DNA of 64,000 bases from Novosphingobium terrae (GCF_017163935.1 NZ_JABVZR010000001.1:3038001-3102000); one strand, 5' to 3'; positions 35,061-45,474 are shown, counted from the stretch's first letter. A program made the numbers and translations. The notes: generated by a model not told the origin, from the sequence alone.

Positions 35061-35632
35061 GCCCGCGCCTCGCTGAAATGCTTGCGACAAAGGGCCACAT
35101 AGCGGTCATTGCCGCCGATCTCGGTCTGGGCGCCGTCGATCACCGCCCTGCCCGTCTCATCGACGCGCAGGTTCATGATCGCCTTGCGCCCGCAATGGCA
35201 GACGGCCTTAAGCTCGATCAGCGAATCCGCAATGCCCAGCAGCACCGCCGAGCCGGGGAACAGCTCGCCCCGGAAATCGGTGCGCAAGCCGTAGCACAGC
35301 ACCGGCACATTGGCCTCGTCAGCCAGACGCGCCAGCTGCCAGACCTGCGCGGAGGTCAGGAATTGCGCCTCATCCACCAGCACGCAGGCGACCGGCCCCG
35401 CGCCATGCAAGGGCGCGATGGCGGCGTACATATCCGTCTGCGGCGTAAAGCGATGCGCCTGAGCATGCAGGCCGATCCGGCTTTCAATCGCGTGATCGCC
35501 CCCCCGGTCATCAACGGCAGCCGTCCACAGCATGGTCGTCATGCCGCGTTCGCGATAGTTGAAATCGGCCTGAAGCAGTGTCGTCGATTTTCCGGCATTC
35601 ATGCTGGCGTAGTAGAAATAGAGCTTGGCCAT
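35057..35632 (-). CDS. tdk: Thymidine kinase
   Basis: A 191-residue type II thymidine kinase of the salvage pathway. The P-loop is ASMNAGKST (residues 9-17), with [10 protein letters not shown] as the Walker-B/DEAQ motif, [16 protein letters not shown], and a lasso with [13 protein letters not shown] and LCRKHF supplying zinc-binding Cys. It overlaps rbfA by one base (start at 35632) and the M50 gene by 3 bases. Confidence 0.96.
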   Translation of the reverse strand: MAKLYFYYASMNAGKSTTLLQADFNYRERGMTTMLWTAAVDDRGGDHAIESRIGLHAQAHRFTPQTDMYAAIAPLHGAGPVACVLVDEAQFLTSAQVWQLARLADEANVPVLCYGLRTDFRGELFPGSAVLLGIADSLIELKAVCHCGRKAIMNLRVDETGRAVIDGAQTEIGGNDRYVALCRKHFSEARA

Positions 35633-36072
35633 CAGTCGGCCCCACCCTCCTCAGCGCCCTCCTCGCCTTCTTCCTCACCGGCGGCCACATCGCGGCGCAC
35701 GCGCGGATCGGCCAGCAGCGCCTCGATCCGGCTCGCCTCATCGAAGCTCTCATCAGGCAGGAATTTGATGCGCGCGGCATATTTCAGCTTCAGTTTGCCC
35801 GCCACGGCCTTCTGGAAAAAGGCGGTGTTGGTGCGCAAGGCCTTCAGCACGATCTCTTCCTGCTCACCCAGCAGCGGCTTCACGAAGACGGCGGCGTGGC
35901 GCAGATCGGGGCTCATGCGGACCTCGGTCACCGAAACGGTGCGCGCGGTCAGCACATCGTCATGCACCTCCTGCCGGGCCAGAAGGTCGGAAATGACGTG
36001 GCGCACCTGTTCGCCCACCTTGAGCAGGCGGACAGAGCGGGCTTCGGGCGTGGTGGGTGTGATCTTGGCCAT
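35632..36072 (-). CDS. rbfA: Ribosome-binding factor A
   Basis: A 146-residue 30S maturation factor with a single KH-like domain: [47 protein letters not shown] and [21 protein letters not shown] Glu-rich C-terminal tail ([17 protein letters not shown]) follows. The start MAKITPTT at 36072 is preferred; 36081 (MDTMAK) is possible and the longer frame above has no homology. It heads the rbfA-tdk-M50-truB-rpsO-pnp unit. Confidence 0.95.
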   Translation of the reverse strand: MAKITPTTPEARSVRLLKVGEQVRHVISDLLARQEVHDDVLTARTVSVTEVRMSPDLRHAAVFVKPLLGEQEEIVLKALRTNTAFFQKAVAGKLKLKYAARIKFLPDESFDEASRIEALLADPRVRRDVAAGEEEGEEGAEEGGAD

Positions 36073-36256
36073 GGTGTCCATATGGGGCGCGCCGCGCTTT
36101 TTCGCAATTCGGCGGATAATCGGGAAGCAGGCGCCTTGGCCCGGGAACACATCTTTTTGCAATGCTTTCTTGTAACTGACCCGCCTGTTCAGATAGTTCT
36201 CAGTGCGACACAAGCATAGCTGTGTCACCAAATACGGATACCGAAAGGATAAATCC

Positions 36257-36634
36257 ATGCGTAAGACCATCAGCGCGATCATGCTGGCCACCTTGCTGAC
36301 CCCGGCCCTGGCCATGGCTCAGCCCGGCCGTGACGACCATCGCGACGATCACCGCGGCGGCCCCGATCATGGTCCGGCCATGCGCGGCGGCCCTGACCAC
36401 GGCCCGAATCGCGGTGGCCCCGGCGGCCCGCCCAATGGCTGGCACCAGTTCCGCCAGGGCCAGCGCTTCGACCGCGCCCACGCCTGGAACTATGGCGAGA
36501 TCGACTATCGCCGCTATGGCAACCGCCTGCGTCCTCCCCCGCGCGGCTATCACTGGGTCCGCAACGGCAATGACGCCCTGCTGGTCGGCATCACCACCGG
36601 CGTGATCGCCAGCGTGATCGCGGGCAACTTCTAA
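36257..36634 (+). CDS. RcnB-like periplasmic protein
   Basis: A 125-residue protein with a signal peptide ([18 protein letters not shown]), a His/Asp/Gly/Pro-rich part ([20 protein letters not shown]) and the RcnB-type C-terminus: [40 protein letters not shown]. RcnB in E. coli is needed for Ni/Co homeostasis; many alphaproteobacterial members have no assigned role. AAGGAT lies 7 bases before the ATG. It is read divergently from rbfA, on the strand opposite to the translation cluster it splits. Confidence 0.85.
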   Translation: MRKTISAIMLATLLTPALAMAQPGRDDHRDDHRGGPDHGPAMRGGPDHGPNRGGPGGPPNGWHQFRQGQRFDRAHAWNYGEIDYRRYGNRLRPPPRGYHWVRNGNDALLVGITTGVIASVIAGNF

Positions 36635-36698
36635 TCTAAGGGTAAACGCCGGGCGGAGGCCCCCCGCATTCGCCCGGCACCTTATGAAGCCTGAACAC

Positions 36699-36731
36699 AA
36701 AAAGGGCGGCCTTCGCAGGCCGCCCTTTTTG
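36699..36731. terminator. Bidirectional terminator, RcnB-like / infB
   Basis: AAAAAGGGCGGCC (36699-36711) pairs with GGCCGCCCTTTTT (36718-36730), loop TTCGCA. The A and T runs on both sides allow termination of both convergent genes. Confidence 0.9.
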
Positions 36732-36749
36732 TTTGAGTCGCTCTGTTTG

Positions 36750-36889
36750 AAAATCCGGCGGAAGAGCCGGATTTTACGGCGCCAGCCCTCTCCCCCGCCC
36801 GGCCACCCAGAGGATACCACCGTAGGGTAACCGGGCGGGGGAGAGGGCTGGTGCCGCTTTGGGCAATGCGCGAAAGCGCATTGCCCAAA
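36750..36889. repeat. Triple-hairpin element family 2 (copy 2, inverted)
   Basis: Order reversed relative to copy 1. c: AAAATCCGGC / GCCGGATTTT (36750-36775). b: 32-base arms 36777-36808 and 36825-36856, mostly paired. a: TTTGGGCAATGCGC-gaaa-GCGCATTGCCCAAA (36858-36889). It ends 7 bases from the infB stop codon. Confidence 0.85.
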
Positions 36890-36895
36890 CACATC

Positions 36896-39586
36896 TTACA
36901 GCGTGCGCTCGCGCATCTCGACCTCGAAGGTCTCCAGCATATCGCCGGGCTTCACGTCGTTGGTGCCTTCCAGCACCACGCCGCATTCCAGACCCACGCG
37001 AACCTCGGCCACATCGTCCTTGAAGCGACGCAGCGAGGCCACGACCGTCTTCGAAACGATCACGTCGTTGCGCGTCAGGCGGGTATGCAGGCCCTTGCGG
37101 ATGTAGCCCTCGACCACCAGCAGACCGGCGGCCTTGTTGTGCTTGCCCGCAGGGAACACATCCTTGACCTCGGCGCGGCCCACCACGGTTTCGATGCGCT
37201 CCGGACCCCAGACGCCGGCCATTTCCTTCGAAATGTCCTCGGTCAGGTGATAGATCACGTCGAAATACTTGGTGCGGACCTTGAAGCGATCGACGATCTC
37301 GCGCGCCTTGGCATTGGGGCGCACGTTGAAGCCGATGATCGGCGCGTTCGAGGCAGCCGCCAGATTGACATCGCTCTCGGTGATCGCGCCCACGCCGCTG
37401 GAGAGCACGCGCAGCTTGATCTCGTCGTTCGACAGGCGGGTCAGCGCATTGACGATGGCTTCCACCGAACCCTGCACGTCGGCCTTCACCACGACAGGAT
37501 ATTCGATCACCGCTTCCTTGGCCTTCAGCGCGGAGAACATGTTCTCCAGGCTGGCGGGGGTGTTGGTGGTGCGCTTGGCGGTCGCCTGCTCCTGACGGAA
37601 GGCGGCAACCTCGCGGGCGCGGGCTTCGCTTTCCACCACGGTCAGCGTGTCACCGGCCATGGGCACGCCGCCCAGACCCAGCACCTCGACCGGCAGAGCG
37701 GGCGGGGCTTCCTTCAGCTGGCGGCCCTTGTCGTCAAGCATCGCGCGGACGCGGCCCGACTGGGTGCCCACCACCAGAATGTCACCGACCTTCAGAGTGC
37801 CACGCGTGATCAGCACGGTGGCCAGCGGGCCCTTGCCCTTGTCGAGCTTGGCCTCGATCACGGTCGCCTCGGCGGCGCGATCGGGGTTGGCGCGCAGTTC
37901 GAGCAGTTCGGCCTGAAGCAGGATCTTCTCGATCAGCTCGGGCAGGCCCGCGCCGGTCTTCGACGACACTTCCACATCCTGCACGTCACCCGACATCTCC
38001 TCGACCACGACTTCGTGCTCAAGCAGACGCTCACGGATGCGCTGGGCATTGGCTTCGGGCTTGTCGGCCTTGGTGATCGCCACGATCATCGGCACGCCCG
38101 CAGCGCGGGTGTGGCGGATCGCCTCGATGGTCTGGGGCATGATGCCGTCGTCGGCAGCCACCACCAGCACCACGATGTCGGTCACGTTCGCACCGCGCAT
38201 ACGCATGTCGGTGAAAGCCTCGTGGCCCGGCGTGTCGAGGAAGGTGATGAGGTCACCGCCCTTGGTCTTGATCTGATAGGCGCCGATATGCTGCGTGATG
38301 CCACCGGCCTCGCCGCGCACCACATCGGTGCCGCGCAGCGCGTCGAGCAGCGAGGTCTTGCCGTGGTCGACGTGGCCCATGATGGTGACGACCGGAGCAC
38401 GCGGCTTGAGCGTTTCCTCGGCATCCACATCGGCAGTCGCGTCGATGTCGACGTCATTTTCAGACACGCGCTGGATGTTGTGGCCGAATTCCTCGACCAG
38501 CAGCTCGGCGGTGTCCTGATCGATGGTGTGGTTCAGCGTGACCATCACGCCCATCTTGAACAGCGCCTTGACCAGATCGGCGGCCTTTTCAGCCATACGG
38601 TTGGCCAGTTCCTGCACGGTGATCGCCTCGGGCACCACCACGTCACGGACCTGCTTCTCACGCACCTGGTTCTGGCCCGAGAAGTGAGCGCGACGCTCCT
38701 TCTCACGCGCACGCTTCAGCGCGGCGAGGCTGCGGGCGCGGGCGCCTTCATCCTCGTTCAGAGCGCGGGTCACGGTCAGCTTGCCGCCGCGACGCTCATC
38801 GGCACCCTTGCGGTCACGCGAGGGAGCGGCAGGCTTCTTGGCCGGCGTAGCTTCGGGGCGACGCACCGGAGCGGACACGACGGGCGTGAAACGGCGCGGC
38901 GCGGGGGCAGCGGCAGGCGCAGCAGCGCGGGCCGGAGCCTCGGCAGCAGGAGCCGCAGCGGCAGGCGCTTCCTGAGCAGGAGCAGCCTTGTCTTCCACCG
39001 GAGCGGGCGCAGAGGCGACGGGCTCGGGAGCCTTGACCGGCTCGGGCTCGGCAACCGGCGCAGGCTTGGCAGCTTCGGCAGCGCGGGCGGCTTCGGCAGC
39101 GGCCTTGGCGCGCTGCTCTTCCTCGATGGCGCGCTGGCGCTCTTCCTGCTCGCGGCGGCTCTGGGCCTCCATCATCTGCATGCGGGCTTCTTCAGCCTCA
39201 CGCAGCAGACGGGCCTGCATTTCCTGGCGGGTCTCATTGCTGGGAATGGGACGCGGAGCCGGACGGGCAGGCGCGGGCGCCGGGCGCTGGGCCTGAGGCG
39301 CGGGCGCAGCCGGACGCGGCGCGGCAGGCGCCGGTGCGGGCGCAGCGGCGGCAGGAGCCGGAGCAGCAGGCGCCGGAGCGGCAGCGGCAGGCGCCGCAGC
39401 TTCGGGCGCGGCATGCTGGGCTGCGCCTTCGGGGCGGCCGCCCAGCACCTTGCGGCGCTTCACCTCAACCACCACCTTGTTGGTGCGGCCATGGCTGAAG
39501 GTCTGCTTGACTTCGCCCGCTTCCACCGAGTGCTTCAGCCCCAGCGGCTTGCGGCCCAGTGTCGGTTTGTTGTCGGTGTCGCTCAT
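36896..39586 (-). CDS. infB: Translation initiation factor IF-2
   Basis: An 896-residue GTPase that brings fMet-tRNA to the 30S subunit. The N-terminus starts [16 protein letters not shown], followed by about 230 residues rich in Ala, Pro, Gln and Glu, an IF2-N domain ([30 protein letters not shown]) and the G domain with [17 protein letters not shown] and TKADKP. Domains II, III and IV (the last binding fMet) complete it. It follows the ylxR gene with an 18-base gap. Confidence 0.98.
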   Translation of the reverse strand: MSDTDNKPTLGRKPLGLKHSVEAGEVKQTFSHGRTNKVVVEVKRRKVLGGRPEGAAQHAAPEAAAPAAAAPAPAAPAPAAAAPAPAPAAPRPAAPAPQAQRPAPAPARPAPRPIPSNETRQEMQARLLREAEEARMQMMEAQSRREQEERQRAIEEEQRAKAAAEAARAAEAAKPAPVAEPEPVKAPEPVASAPAPVEDKAAPAQEAPAAAAPAAEAPARAAAPAAAPAPRRFTPVVSAPVRRPEATPAKKPAAPSRDRKGADERRGGKLTVTRALNEDEGARARSLAALKRAREKERRAHFSGQNQVREKQVRDVVVPEAITVQELANRMAEKAADLVKALFKMGVMVTLNHTIDQDTAELLVEEFGHNIQRVSENDVDIDATADVDAEETLKPRAPVVTIMGHVDHGKTSLLDALRGTDVVRGEAGGITQHIGAYQIKTKGGDLITFLDTPGHEAFTDMRMRGANVTDIVVLVVAADDGIMPQTIEAIRHTRAAGVPMIVAITKADKPEANAQRIRERLLEHEVVVEEMSGDVQDVEVSSKTGAGLPELIEKILLQAELLELRANPDRAAEATVIEAKLDKGKGPLATVLITRGTLKVGDILVVGTQSGRVRAMLDDKGRQLKEAPPALPVEVLGLGGVPMAGDTLTVVESEARAREVAAFRQEQATAKRTTNTPASLENMFSALKAKEAVIEYPVVVKADVQGSVEAIVNALTRLSNDEIKLRVLSSGVGAITESDVNLAAASNAPIIGFNVRPNAKAREIVDRFKVRTKYFDVIYHLTEDISKEMAGVWGPERIETVVGRAEVKDVFPAGKHNKAAGLLVVEGYIRKGLHTRLTRNDVIVSKTVVASLRRFKDDVAEVRVGLECGVVLEGTNDVKPGDMLETFEVEMRERTL

Positions 39587-39603
39587 AATCGTCAAACAGC
39601 CCT

Positions 39604-40554
39604 TCAGTCTTGTATCGTCGTGGTCATGGCCGAACGCTGGGTTTCACCCGGCGCATGACCTTCTTCTTCGTGACCAACAGCCCCGGGCGATCCCGGTTCG
39701 TCGATCTGGCCGGTGTCACCCGGCCCGGCATCCGGATCACCCGGATCGCCGTCGCCGGGCGAACCCGGCTTGTTGCCGTCGGGGTTACCCGGCGGGCCGA
39801 CATCGTCTGGTCGGCTCAGGAAATGGAGTAGTCGCGATAGCGGCACGTCCAGCCGTTTGGCCGCAGACGACTCCGTCAGCGCCAGATGGACGACATTTTC
39901 GCGGCCCAATGCCACAGACAGGGCCGCCCGGTCCAGAGGTAAGGTGACGCCGGTCAAACCGCTACCCTCAGCCTCACGTCCCACGCGCCAGGCCTGATCC
40001 AGCTTGCGGTTGCCATCGGGCGCGGCATCGGCAGCATGGGCCAGCCATGTCACCATCCCGCCACGCGCATGTTCGGCAATCCTGTCAGACCCGGTGAGCA
40101 GCTTGCCGCTGCGCATCTCCAGCCCCAGACGATCGGTGACGGCGCGGATCAGCGCGCTCTCGATCATCTCCGGCAAGTCCTGCGGGATCGACAAAGCCGC
40201 GCCCTTGAAGGCCCGCGCCAGAGCGCCCTTCAGGCGGCCCTTGGCGATGGCGGTCTCAAGCTCGCTGCGGGTGACGCCGATCCATGCCCCCCGCCCCGGC
40301 GCACGCGCCAGAACATCGGGCAGAACCAGCCCATCGGGCGAAATCGCCAGACGGATCAGCCCATCGCGCGCGTCATGCTCACCCGAGAGGATGCAACGGC
40401 GTTCGGGGCCATGAGCCCCGTCCGCTTCCTTGCGCTGCGTGTCGCGAAGCGTCTGGCGCTTCCCGGATTTGGTGTCGCGGCCGGGCGTCTTGTCGCGCCC
40501 GGTCTGCGTTGCCTCATCCTTGTCGCTCAGGCGATCATTGCGAGGTGTCCGCAT
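39604..40554 (-). CDS. YlxR (DUF448) RNA-binding protein with C-terminal extension
   Basis: A 316-residue protein. Residues about 48-130 form the YlxR domain (ERRCILSGEHDARDGLIRLAISPDGLVLPDVLARAPGRGAWIG). A second part resembling L7Ae-like folds of the alphaproteobacterial form follows (ARGGMVTWLAHAADAAPDGN, RAALSVALGRENVVHLALTESSAAKRL), and the tail is rich in Gly/Pro/Asp (PGNPDGNKPGSPGDGDPGDPD). YlxR proteins are almost always encoded between nusA and infB. It overlaps the end of nusA by 20 bases. Confidence 0.9.
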   Translation of the reverse strand: MRTPRNDRLSDKDEATQTGRDKTPGRDTKSGKRQTLRDTQRKEADGAHGPERRCILSGEHDARDGLIRLAISPDGLVLPDVLARAPGRGAWIGVTRSELETAIAKGRLKGALARAFKGAALSIPQDLPEMIESALIRAVTDRLGLEMRSGKLLTGSDRIAEHARGGMVTWLAHAADAAPDGNRKLDQAWRVGREAEGSGLTGVTLPLDRAALSVALGRENVVHLALTESSAAKRLDVPLSRLLHFLSRPDDVGPPGNPDGNKPGSPGDGDPGDPDAGPGDTGQIDEPGSPGAVGHEEEGHAPGETQRSAMTTTIQD

Positions 40555-42205
40555 CGGCGGCCTCCTCGCTTGCGGGGCCTTCACCAGCCGGTTCTTCATC
40601 GTCGAACCAGTGGGCGCGGGCGGCCATGATGATCTCGTTGCCCTGCTCTTCGTTCAGGCCATATTCGCCCAGAACGCCGCCAGCGGCACCTTCCGACTTC
40701 TCGCCACGGTCGCGGCGATCGTTGCGCTCGGGACGGTCACCGTCCTTGTTGCGGCGACGCTGCTCGGGGCCGCGCTTCTTGGCGATCAGCTCGTCGGTGG
40801 CGAGATCCGCCAGATCGTCGAGCGTCTTGATCCCCGCCTTGCCCAGCGTGACCAGCATGGCCTCGGTCAGATGCGGCAGCTCGGCCAGCGCATCTTCCAC
40901 GCCCAGTTCGCGGCGCAGTTCGCGGGCGGCTTCCTCGCGGCGCTCCAGCGCTTCGTTCGCGCGGTTCTGGAGTTCCTCGGCCAGCTCCTCGTCGAAGCCC
41001 TCGATCGCGGCCAGTTCGGTCAGCTCGATGTAAGCGACCTCTTCCAGCTCGCTGAAGCCTTCGGCCACCAGCAGCTGCGAGAGCGTCTCGTCAACGTCGA
41101 GTTCTTCCTCGAACATCTTCGACTTCTCGGCGAATTCCTTCTGGCGCTTCTCGCTCGCCTCGGCCTCGGTCATGATGTCGATCTGGCGACCGGTGAGCTG
41201 GCTGGCCAGACGCACGTTCTGACCGCGACGGCCAATGGCCAGCGACAGCTGATCGTCAGGCACCACCACCTCGATGCGGCCTTCTTCCTCATCGATCACC
41301 ACGCGGCTGACGGTGGCGGGCTGGAGGGCGTTGACCACGAAGGTCGCGGTGTCCTCGCTCCAGGGGATGATGTCGATCTTTTCGCCCTGCAGCTCCTGCA
41401 CGACGGCCTGCACGCGGCTGCCCTTCATGCCGACGCAGGCGCCGACCGGATCGATGCTGCTGTCACGGCTGATCACGCCGATCTTGGCGCGCGAGCCCGG
41501 ATCGCGGGCAGCGGCCTTGATCTCGATGATGGCATCGTAGATTTCGGGCACTTCCTGAGCGAAGAGCTTCTTCATGAACTCGGGATGGGCGCGCGAGAGG
41601 AAGATCTGCGGGCCGCGGTTCTGGCGCTCGACCTTGAGGATCAGCGCGCGGACACGCTCGCCAACGCGGACGGCTTCGCGCGGGATCTGCTGGTCGCGGC
41701 GGATCACACCCTCGGCGCGGCCGAGGTTGACGATCACATGGCCGAACTCGACCGACTTGATCACGCCCGTCACGACTTCGCCGGCGCGGTCCTTGAACTC
41801 GGCATACTGGCGGTCACGCTCGGCATCGCGCACCTTCTGGAAGATGACCTGCTTGGCGCTCTGCGCATCGATGCGGCCCAGATCAACCGGGGGCAGCGGA
41901 TCGACGATGAAGTCGCCGACAGCGGCGCCCTTCTGCAGCTTTTCGGCCTGCTTGAGGTCGACCTGCTTGAAGTAATCCTCGACCACCTCGACCACTTCGA
42001 CGACGCGCCACAGACGCAGATCGCCGGTGCGCGGATCGAGCTTGGCGCGAATGTCATTCTCGGCGCCATAGCGGTTGCGGGCGGACTTCTGGATCGCCTC
42101 TTCCATCGCCTCGATGACGATCGACTTGTCGATCATCTTCTCGGTGGCGACGGCGGTGGCAATCGCAAGCAGTTCGGCGCGGTTGGCGGAAATCGCACTG
42201 GCCAT
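40535..42205 (-). CDS. nusA: Transcription termination/antitermination factor NusA
   Basis: A 556-residue RNA polymerase-associated factor. The N-terminal domain binds polymerase ([26 protein letters not shown]). S1 ([26 protein letters not shown]), KH1 ([25 protein letters not shown]) and KH2 ([23 protein letters not shown]) domains follow. After KH2 come helix-hairpin-helix parts ([27 protein letters not shown]) and an acidic tail. It starts 3 bases after rimP. Confidence 0.98.
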   Translation of the reverse strand: MASAISANRAELLAIATAVATEKMIDKSIVIEAMEEAIQKSARNRYGAENDIRAKLDPRTGDLRLWRVVEVVEVVEDYFKQVDLKQAEKLQKGAAVGDFIVDPLPPVDLGRIDAQSAKQVIFQKVRDAERDRQYAEFKDRAGEVVTGVIKSVEFGHVIVNLGRAEGVIRRDQQIPREAVRVGERVRALILKVERQNRGPQIFLSRAHPEFMKKLFAQEVPEIYDAIIEIKAAARDPGSRAKIGVISRDSSIDPVGACVGMKGSRVQAVVQELQGEKIDIIPWSEDTATFVVNALQPATVSRVVIDEEEGRIEVVVPDDQLSLAIGRRGQNVRLASQLTGRQIDIMTEAEASEKRQKEFAEKSKMFEEELDVDETLSQLLVAEGFSELEEVAYIELTELAAIEGFDEELAEELQNRANEALERREEAARELRRELGVEDALAELPHLTEAMLVTLGKAGIKTLDDLADLATDELIAKKRGPEQRRRNKDGDRPERNDRRDRGEKSEGAAGGVLGEYGLNEEQGNEIIMAARAHWFDDEEPAGEGPASEEAADADTSQ

Positions 42206-42208
42206 GGC

Positions 42209-42781
42209 TTAGTCTTCCTGTGCTTCGTCTTCAGCGTCGTCGATGTCGTCGGCGTCGCCCATGTCAATCGGCTTGGTGGCGGCCAGCAGCTTGTCGGTGA
42301 AGACCAGCTTGGCAAACTCTACATCCGCGAAGGGGAAGGTGACGCGGCCCGACTTCTTCTCGTCGAGCGTGATCACCTCGCCATCCAGCGCGACCAGATC
42401 GCCCTGGATGCTCTTGCGGTTGCCATCGACGGGGACGAGCAGCGTGATGCGCGCCTCATGCCCCAGCCAGTTGGCGTAATCCTTCAAACGCGTCAGCGGA
42501 CGGTCGATCCCCGGCGAGGAGACTTCGAGACGATAGGCCTCGTGGATCAGCGTTTCGCCGGCTTCTTCCAGCGCATCGATCTTGTCGGAGATACGGTGCG
42601 AGAGCTGGACGCAATCTTCCATGACGAGCTGGCCAGTCTCGGGGCGTTCGGCCATGATCTGGAGCGTATGCTCTTCGTCACCAACCTCGGTCTTGCCGAA
42701 CAGTCGCACACGGACGAGATCGAATCCCAGAGCCTTGACCTCGGGTTCGATGATCTCGGTGATGCGCGCGATATCCGCCAT
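42209..42781 (-). CDS. rimP: Ribosome maturation factor RimP
   Basis: A 190-residue 30S assembly factor of usual length: RITEIIEPEVKALGFDLVRVRLF, LVMEDCVQLSHRISDKIDALEE, EAYRLEVSSPGIDRPLTRLKDY and a C-terminal SH3-like part with an acidic tail (DMGDADDIDDAEDEAQED). GGAGC lies 5 bases before the ATG. It heads the rimP-nusA-ylxR-infB operon; the 160 bases upstream contain GCCATAT / ATATGGC (42899-42928), which may be promoter-linked. Confidence 0.95.
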   Translation of the reverse strand: MADIARITEIIEPEVKALGFDLVRVRLFGKTEVGDEEHTLQIMAERPETGQLVMEDCVQLSHRISDKIDALEEAGETLIHEAYRLEVSSPGIDRPLTRLKDYANWLGHEARITLLVPVDGNRKSIQGDLVALDGEVITLDEKKSGRVTFPFADVEFAKLVFTDKLLAATKPIDMGDADDIDDAEDEAQED

Positions 42782-42942
42782 GTAAGCTCCGGTTGCTCCA
42801 GCAGGAGTTTGGTTTGAAGGCCCCAAACGGCAACAGCTTTGCTTGCCGGCCCCTTTCGGCGCCAGCCCGGCAAAGCGTCACGATGTCGGGATTGATTGGC
42901 CATATACGCGCGGTTGCAGCATATGGCAAGGGGGTGGCAGGG

Positions 42943-43443
42943 TCAGTTTTCCAGTGTAGCGCGGCGGATGAGCACGCGGCGGTAGAAAAACCACCACCAG
43001 AAGCCGGTGGGGGCACCGAAGATGGCGCCAACCATAAAGATGGCTGGACCTTCAAAACTCCAACCGGAAAACACAAATGAAATGATCGTCCACAACAGGC
43101 CGCCCGCAACACCGCCAGAAAATATACCTAAAAACGCACTCCACCTTGCCATCAACCTGTTCTCAAGGCGGTGCGATAACGGAATGCCGAATATGGCCAG
43201 ACCCAAGGCACACAGAGCTGCCGCAGGAATAAGAAACCCTACCGCCCCCGCCACCATGTTGACGCCCATACCAATGCGGTAGCCCAATGTAACATCGGGA
43301 TCGGTGATGACAGTGCCATCCAGAAAGGCGAACCAGCCAACAAAACAAGCGACTGTCGTCGCCGCGCCCGCGATAGATGCCCAGATCACCGCCCGACCGA
43401 ACCCAGCCTGAACATCCTGCCGATCGGGCGAGAGGTAACTCAA
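42943..43443 (-). CDS. Four-TM membrane protein, coupled to ParA-like gene
   Basis: A membrane protein with four predicted helices (VIWASIAGAATTVACFVGWFAFL, GVNMVAGAVGFLIPAAALCALGLAIF, WSAFLGIFSGGVAGGLLWTIISFVF, AIFMVGAIFGAPTGFWWWFFY). No Met gives all four helices within the non-overlapping region; a TTG at 43443 overlaps the ParA stop (TTGA), gives 166 residues and is the likeliest start. Function unknown. GC content and codon use look looser than in the neighbours. Confidence 0.6.
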   Translation of the reverse strand: MSYLSPDRQDVQAGFGRAVIWASIAGAATTVACFVGWFAFLDGTVITDPDVTLGYRIGMGVNMVAGAVGFLIPAAALCALGLAIFGIPLSHRLENRLMARWSAFLGIFSGGVAGGLLWTIISFVFSGWSFEGPAIFMVGAIFGAPTGFWWWFFYRRVLIRRATLEN

Positions 43444-44156
43444 CCAACAGCCCCCAGCACCTGCTCCCACACGGCGTGCACCGCCTTGGCCGCCGGGCTT
43501 TTCGCCGCGAAAGTGTTCAGAGGCGCGCGCTCCAGCCCCATCTTCTCCACCACGCTGGCATGGGGAATCGCGGGCCAGCCGCCATGCTCTTCCACCATCT
43601 CGCGATGCATCGCCTTGCGGCGGTCCACCATGGAGAGCACCGGCAGCATCGGCGGAGCCTTCTTGCCGCGCGCCTCGGTCAGGCGTTCGCGGACTTGCTC
43701 AAGGGTGCGTAGCGCCAGCGGAGCGGGCAGCACCGGCACCACCAGCACATCGGCGGCGCGGAAAATCTGTTCCGACAGCGGCCCCAGCCCCGGCGGGCAA
43801 TCGAGCACCACCCAGTCGTAATCATCGGCCACGCGCGAAAGCAATTTGTGCAGGCGCTTGGGGCCGACCTCGGCCAGTTCGGCGTCGAGGTGGCGCAAGG
43901 ACAGGTCGGCAGCGATCAGATCCAGCCCGACATAGGCCGTCTGCTCGACCACATCGGCAGGATCGACATCGCGCGAGAAAATCTTCATCGCCTTCCCGCC
44001 ACTGACCTGCCCCAGCAGGAAGGAGGCGGCACCCTGAGCATCGACGTCCCACAGCAGAGCCTTGCCGGTGCGGGCCGCCTCGAAGGCCAGATTGACGGCC
44101 AGCGAGGATTTCCCGACGCCGCCCTTCATGCTGTAGACCGCGATCACCTTACCCAT
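43440..44156 (-). CDS. Orphan ParA-family ATPase
   Basis: A 238-residue Walker-type ATPase with the deviant Walker A KGGVGKSS (YSMKGGVGKSSLAVNLAFEA), ALLWDVDAQGAASFLL, DYDWVVLDCPPGLGPLSEQIFRAADVLVVPV and SMVDRRKAMHREMVEE. These position proteins, plasmids or chromosomes on nucleoid or membrane. No parB or parS is seen, so it is not a standard partition pair; a MinD/MipZ-like or cluster-positioning role is possible. AGGAGA precedes the ATG at 44156. Confidence 0.88.
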   Translation of the reverse strand: MGKVIAVYSMKGGVGKSSLAVNLAFEAARTGKALLWDVDAQGAASFLLGQVSGGKAMKIFSRDVDPADVVEQTAYVGLDLIAADLSLRHLDAELAEVGPKRLHKLLSRVADDYDWVVLDCPPGLGPLSEQIFRAADVLVVPVLPAPLALRTLEQVRERLTEARGKKAPPMLPVLSMVDRRKAMHREMVEEHGGWPAIPHASVVEKMGLERAPLNTFAAKSPAAKAVHAVWEQVLGAVG

Positions 44157-44290
44157 CGACGTCTCCTGTATAGTCCCGCAGGGGTGCCCGCGCGCAGCGC
44201 GAAAGGCAACCCCCGGCGCCGCAGGCAACAAAGAGGCTCCCCAAGCACCCAAAAACGACGCCGCGATGACAAACAGGCCAATGCAGTAAT

Positions 44291-44318
44291 GGGGGTGCAG
44301 GGGGCGATGGCCCCCTGC
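44291..44318 (-). repeat. Hairpin related to family 1, GCAGGGGG type (copy L)
   Basis: GGGGGT followed by GCAGGGGGC-GAT-GGCCCCCTGC (44297-44318). It resembles copy D (8929) and lies in the 175 bases between the pspF stop and the ParA start. Confidence 0.65.
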
Positions 44319-44331
44319 CTATCTCTTTTCT

Positions 44332-45357
44332 TTACAACAACCCGTGCTTCTTCATCGAATGCCGCAGCTGATCATAGGTCAGCCCCAGAGCCTTGGCCGT
44401 CTGCCGCTGGTTGAAGCGATTGCCCGCCAGAGCGCCCTCGATGATGCATTTCTCATGGGCATCGACCGCCGCGCGCAGATCGGTCACCGCAATCGCCTCG
44501 GGCAGAGCGGGCAAGGCTGGCGCGGCACCCTCTTCCTCCGGCTCGGCGGCGCGCAGGGACTGGGTGGGCTTCCACGGGCTTTCGAAGGGATCGAAGGTGA
44601 TGTCGGCCACCGGCTCTTGCGCGTTATCCCAGCGGTAGACGGCGCGCTCCACCACATTGCGCAATTCGCGGACATTGCCGGGCCAGCCATAGCGCTCCAT
44701 GGCGCGCAGCACGCCGGTGGCGAAGCCGGGCCAGCGCTCCCAGCCCAGTTCGCTGGCCATGCGGCGGGCGAAATGCTCGGCCAGCACGGGGACGTCTCCG
44801 GCGCGGGCGCGCAGGGGCGGCAGGGTGATGACCTCAAAGCTGAGGCGGTCGAGCAAATCCGCGCGGAACTTGCCCGCCGCCGCCATGCGCGGCAGATCCT
44901 CATTGGTGGCCGCCACGATGCGCACATCCACCCGCAGCGGGCGCGAAGAGCCGATGCGCGTCACCTCGCCATATTCCACCGCGCGCAGCAGACGCTCCTG
45001 AGCACCCATCGACAGCGTGCCGAGTTCATCGAGGAACAGCGTGCCGCGATCGGCCTCCTCGAAACGCCCGGCGCGGGCGCGGGTGGCGCCGGTGAAGGCA
45101 CCCGCCTCATGGCCGAAGAGTTCCGCCTCGATCAAAGTCTCGGGCATGGCCGCGCAGTTGAGCGTAATCAGCGGCTCGTCCCAGCGCGCGGAGAGGCGGT
45201 GGAGGCGTTCCGCGATCAGCTCCTTGCCCGTGCCGCGCTCGCCGATCACCAGCACCGGGCGGCGCAGGGGGGCGGCGCGACTGGCCCGCTCCATGGCGTC
45301 CAGAAAGGCGCCGGATTGGCCGATGAATTGCGCTTCGCGGTTGCCCAGACTTGCCAT
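44332..45357 (-). CDS. pspF: Phage-shock-protein operon activator (sigma-54 enhancer-binding protein)
   Basis: A 341-residue AAA+ activator without a receiver domain, as in E. coli PspF. Walker A is GERGTGKE, the sigma-54 contact loop [12 protein letters not shown], Walker [15 protein letters not shown], with the Arg finger region [15 protein letters not shown] Fis-type HTH ends it ([30 protein letters not shown]). It is divergent from pspABC, and a perfect sigma-54 promoter lies between. PspA inhibits PspF in the known system until envelope stress occurs. Start at 45357 (MASLGN); 45375 also possible. Confidence 0.95.
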   Translation of the reverse strand: MASLGNREAQFIGQSGAFLDAMERASRAAPLRRPVLVIGERGTGKELIAERLHRLSARWDEPLITLNCAAMPETLIEAELFGHEAGAFTGATRARAGRFEEADRGTLFLDELGTLSMGAQERLLRAVEYGEVTRIGSSRPLRVDVRIVAATNEDLPRMAAAGKFRADLLDRLSFEVITLPPLRARAGDVPVLAEHFARRMASELGWERWPGFATGVLRAMERYGWPGNVRELRNVVERAVYRWDNAQEPVADITFDPFESPWKPTQSLRAAEPEEEGAAPALPALPEAIAVTDLRAAVDAHEKCIIEGALAGNRFNQRQTAKALGLTYDQLRHSMKKHGLL

Positions 45358-45366
45358 GGCGAAAGA

Positions 45367-45401
45367 TTGGCACATTTCCCCAAGCCTTGGCAAGAATTCC
45401 C
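45367..45401 (+). promoter_or_regulatory. Candidate PspF upstream activator sequences
   Basis: Direct repeat TTGGCACATTTCCC (45367-45380) and TTGGCAAGAATTCCC (45387-45401), about 20 bases apart on the same helix face, ending about 60 bases upstream of the sigma-54 promoter. The position is right for an enhancer; the match is by inspection only. Confidence 0.45.
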
Positions 45402-45458
45402 ACAACCCATCCCATCCACCCACGCGCCGTTTGGCGGATTTCCGGGCTTTTTCGCATT

Positions 45459-45474
45459 TGGCACGCGCTTTGCT
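45459..45474 (+). promoter_or_regulatory. Sigma-54 (-24/-12) promoter of the psp operon
   Basis: TGGCACG-CGCT-TTGCT, matching the -24/-12 consensus TGGCACG-N4-TTGCW with exactly 10 bases between the GG (45460-45461) and the GC (45472-45473). Transcription would start near 45485. Confidence 0.9.

Noticed and set aside
36851..39658. A 935-codon plus-strand frame opposite infB
   Set aside because: Mirror of the Ala/Pro-rich infB sequence, with Arg/Gly/Ser runs and no domain.
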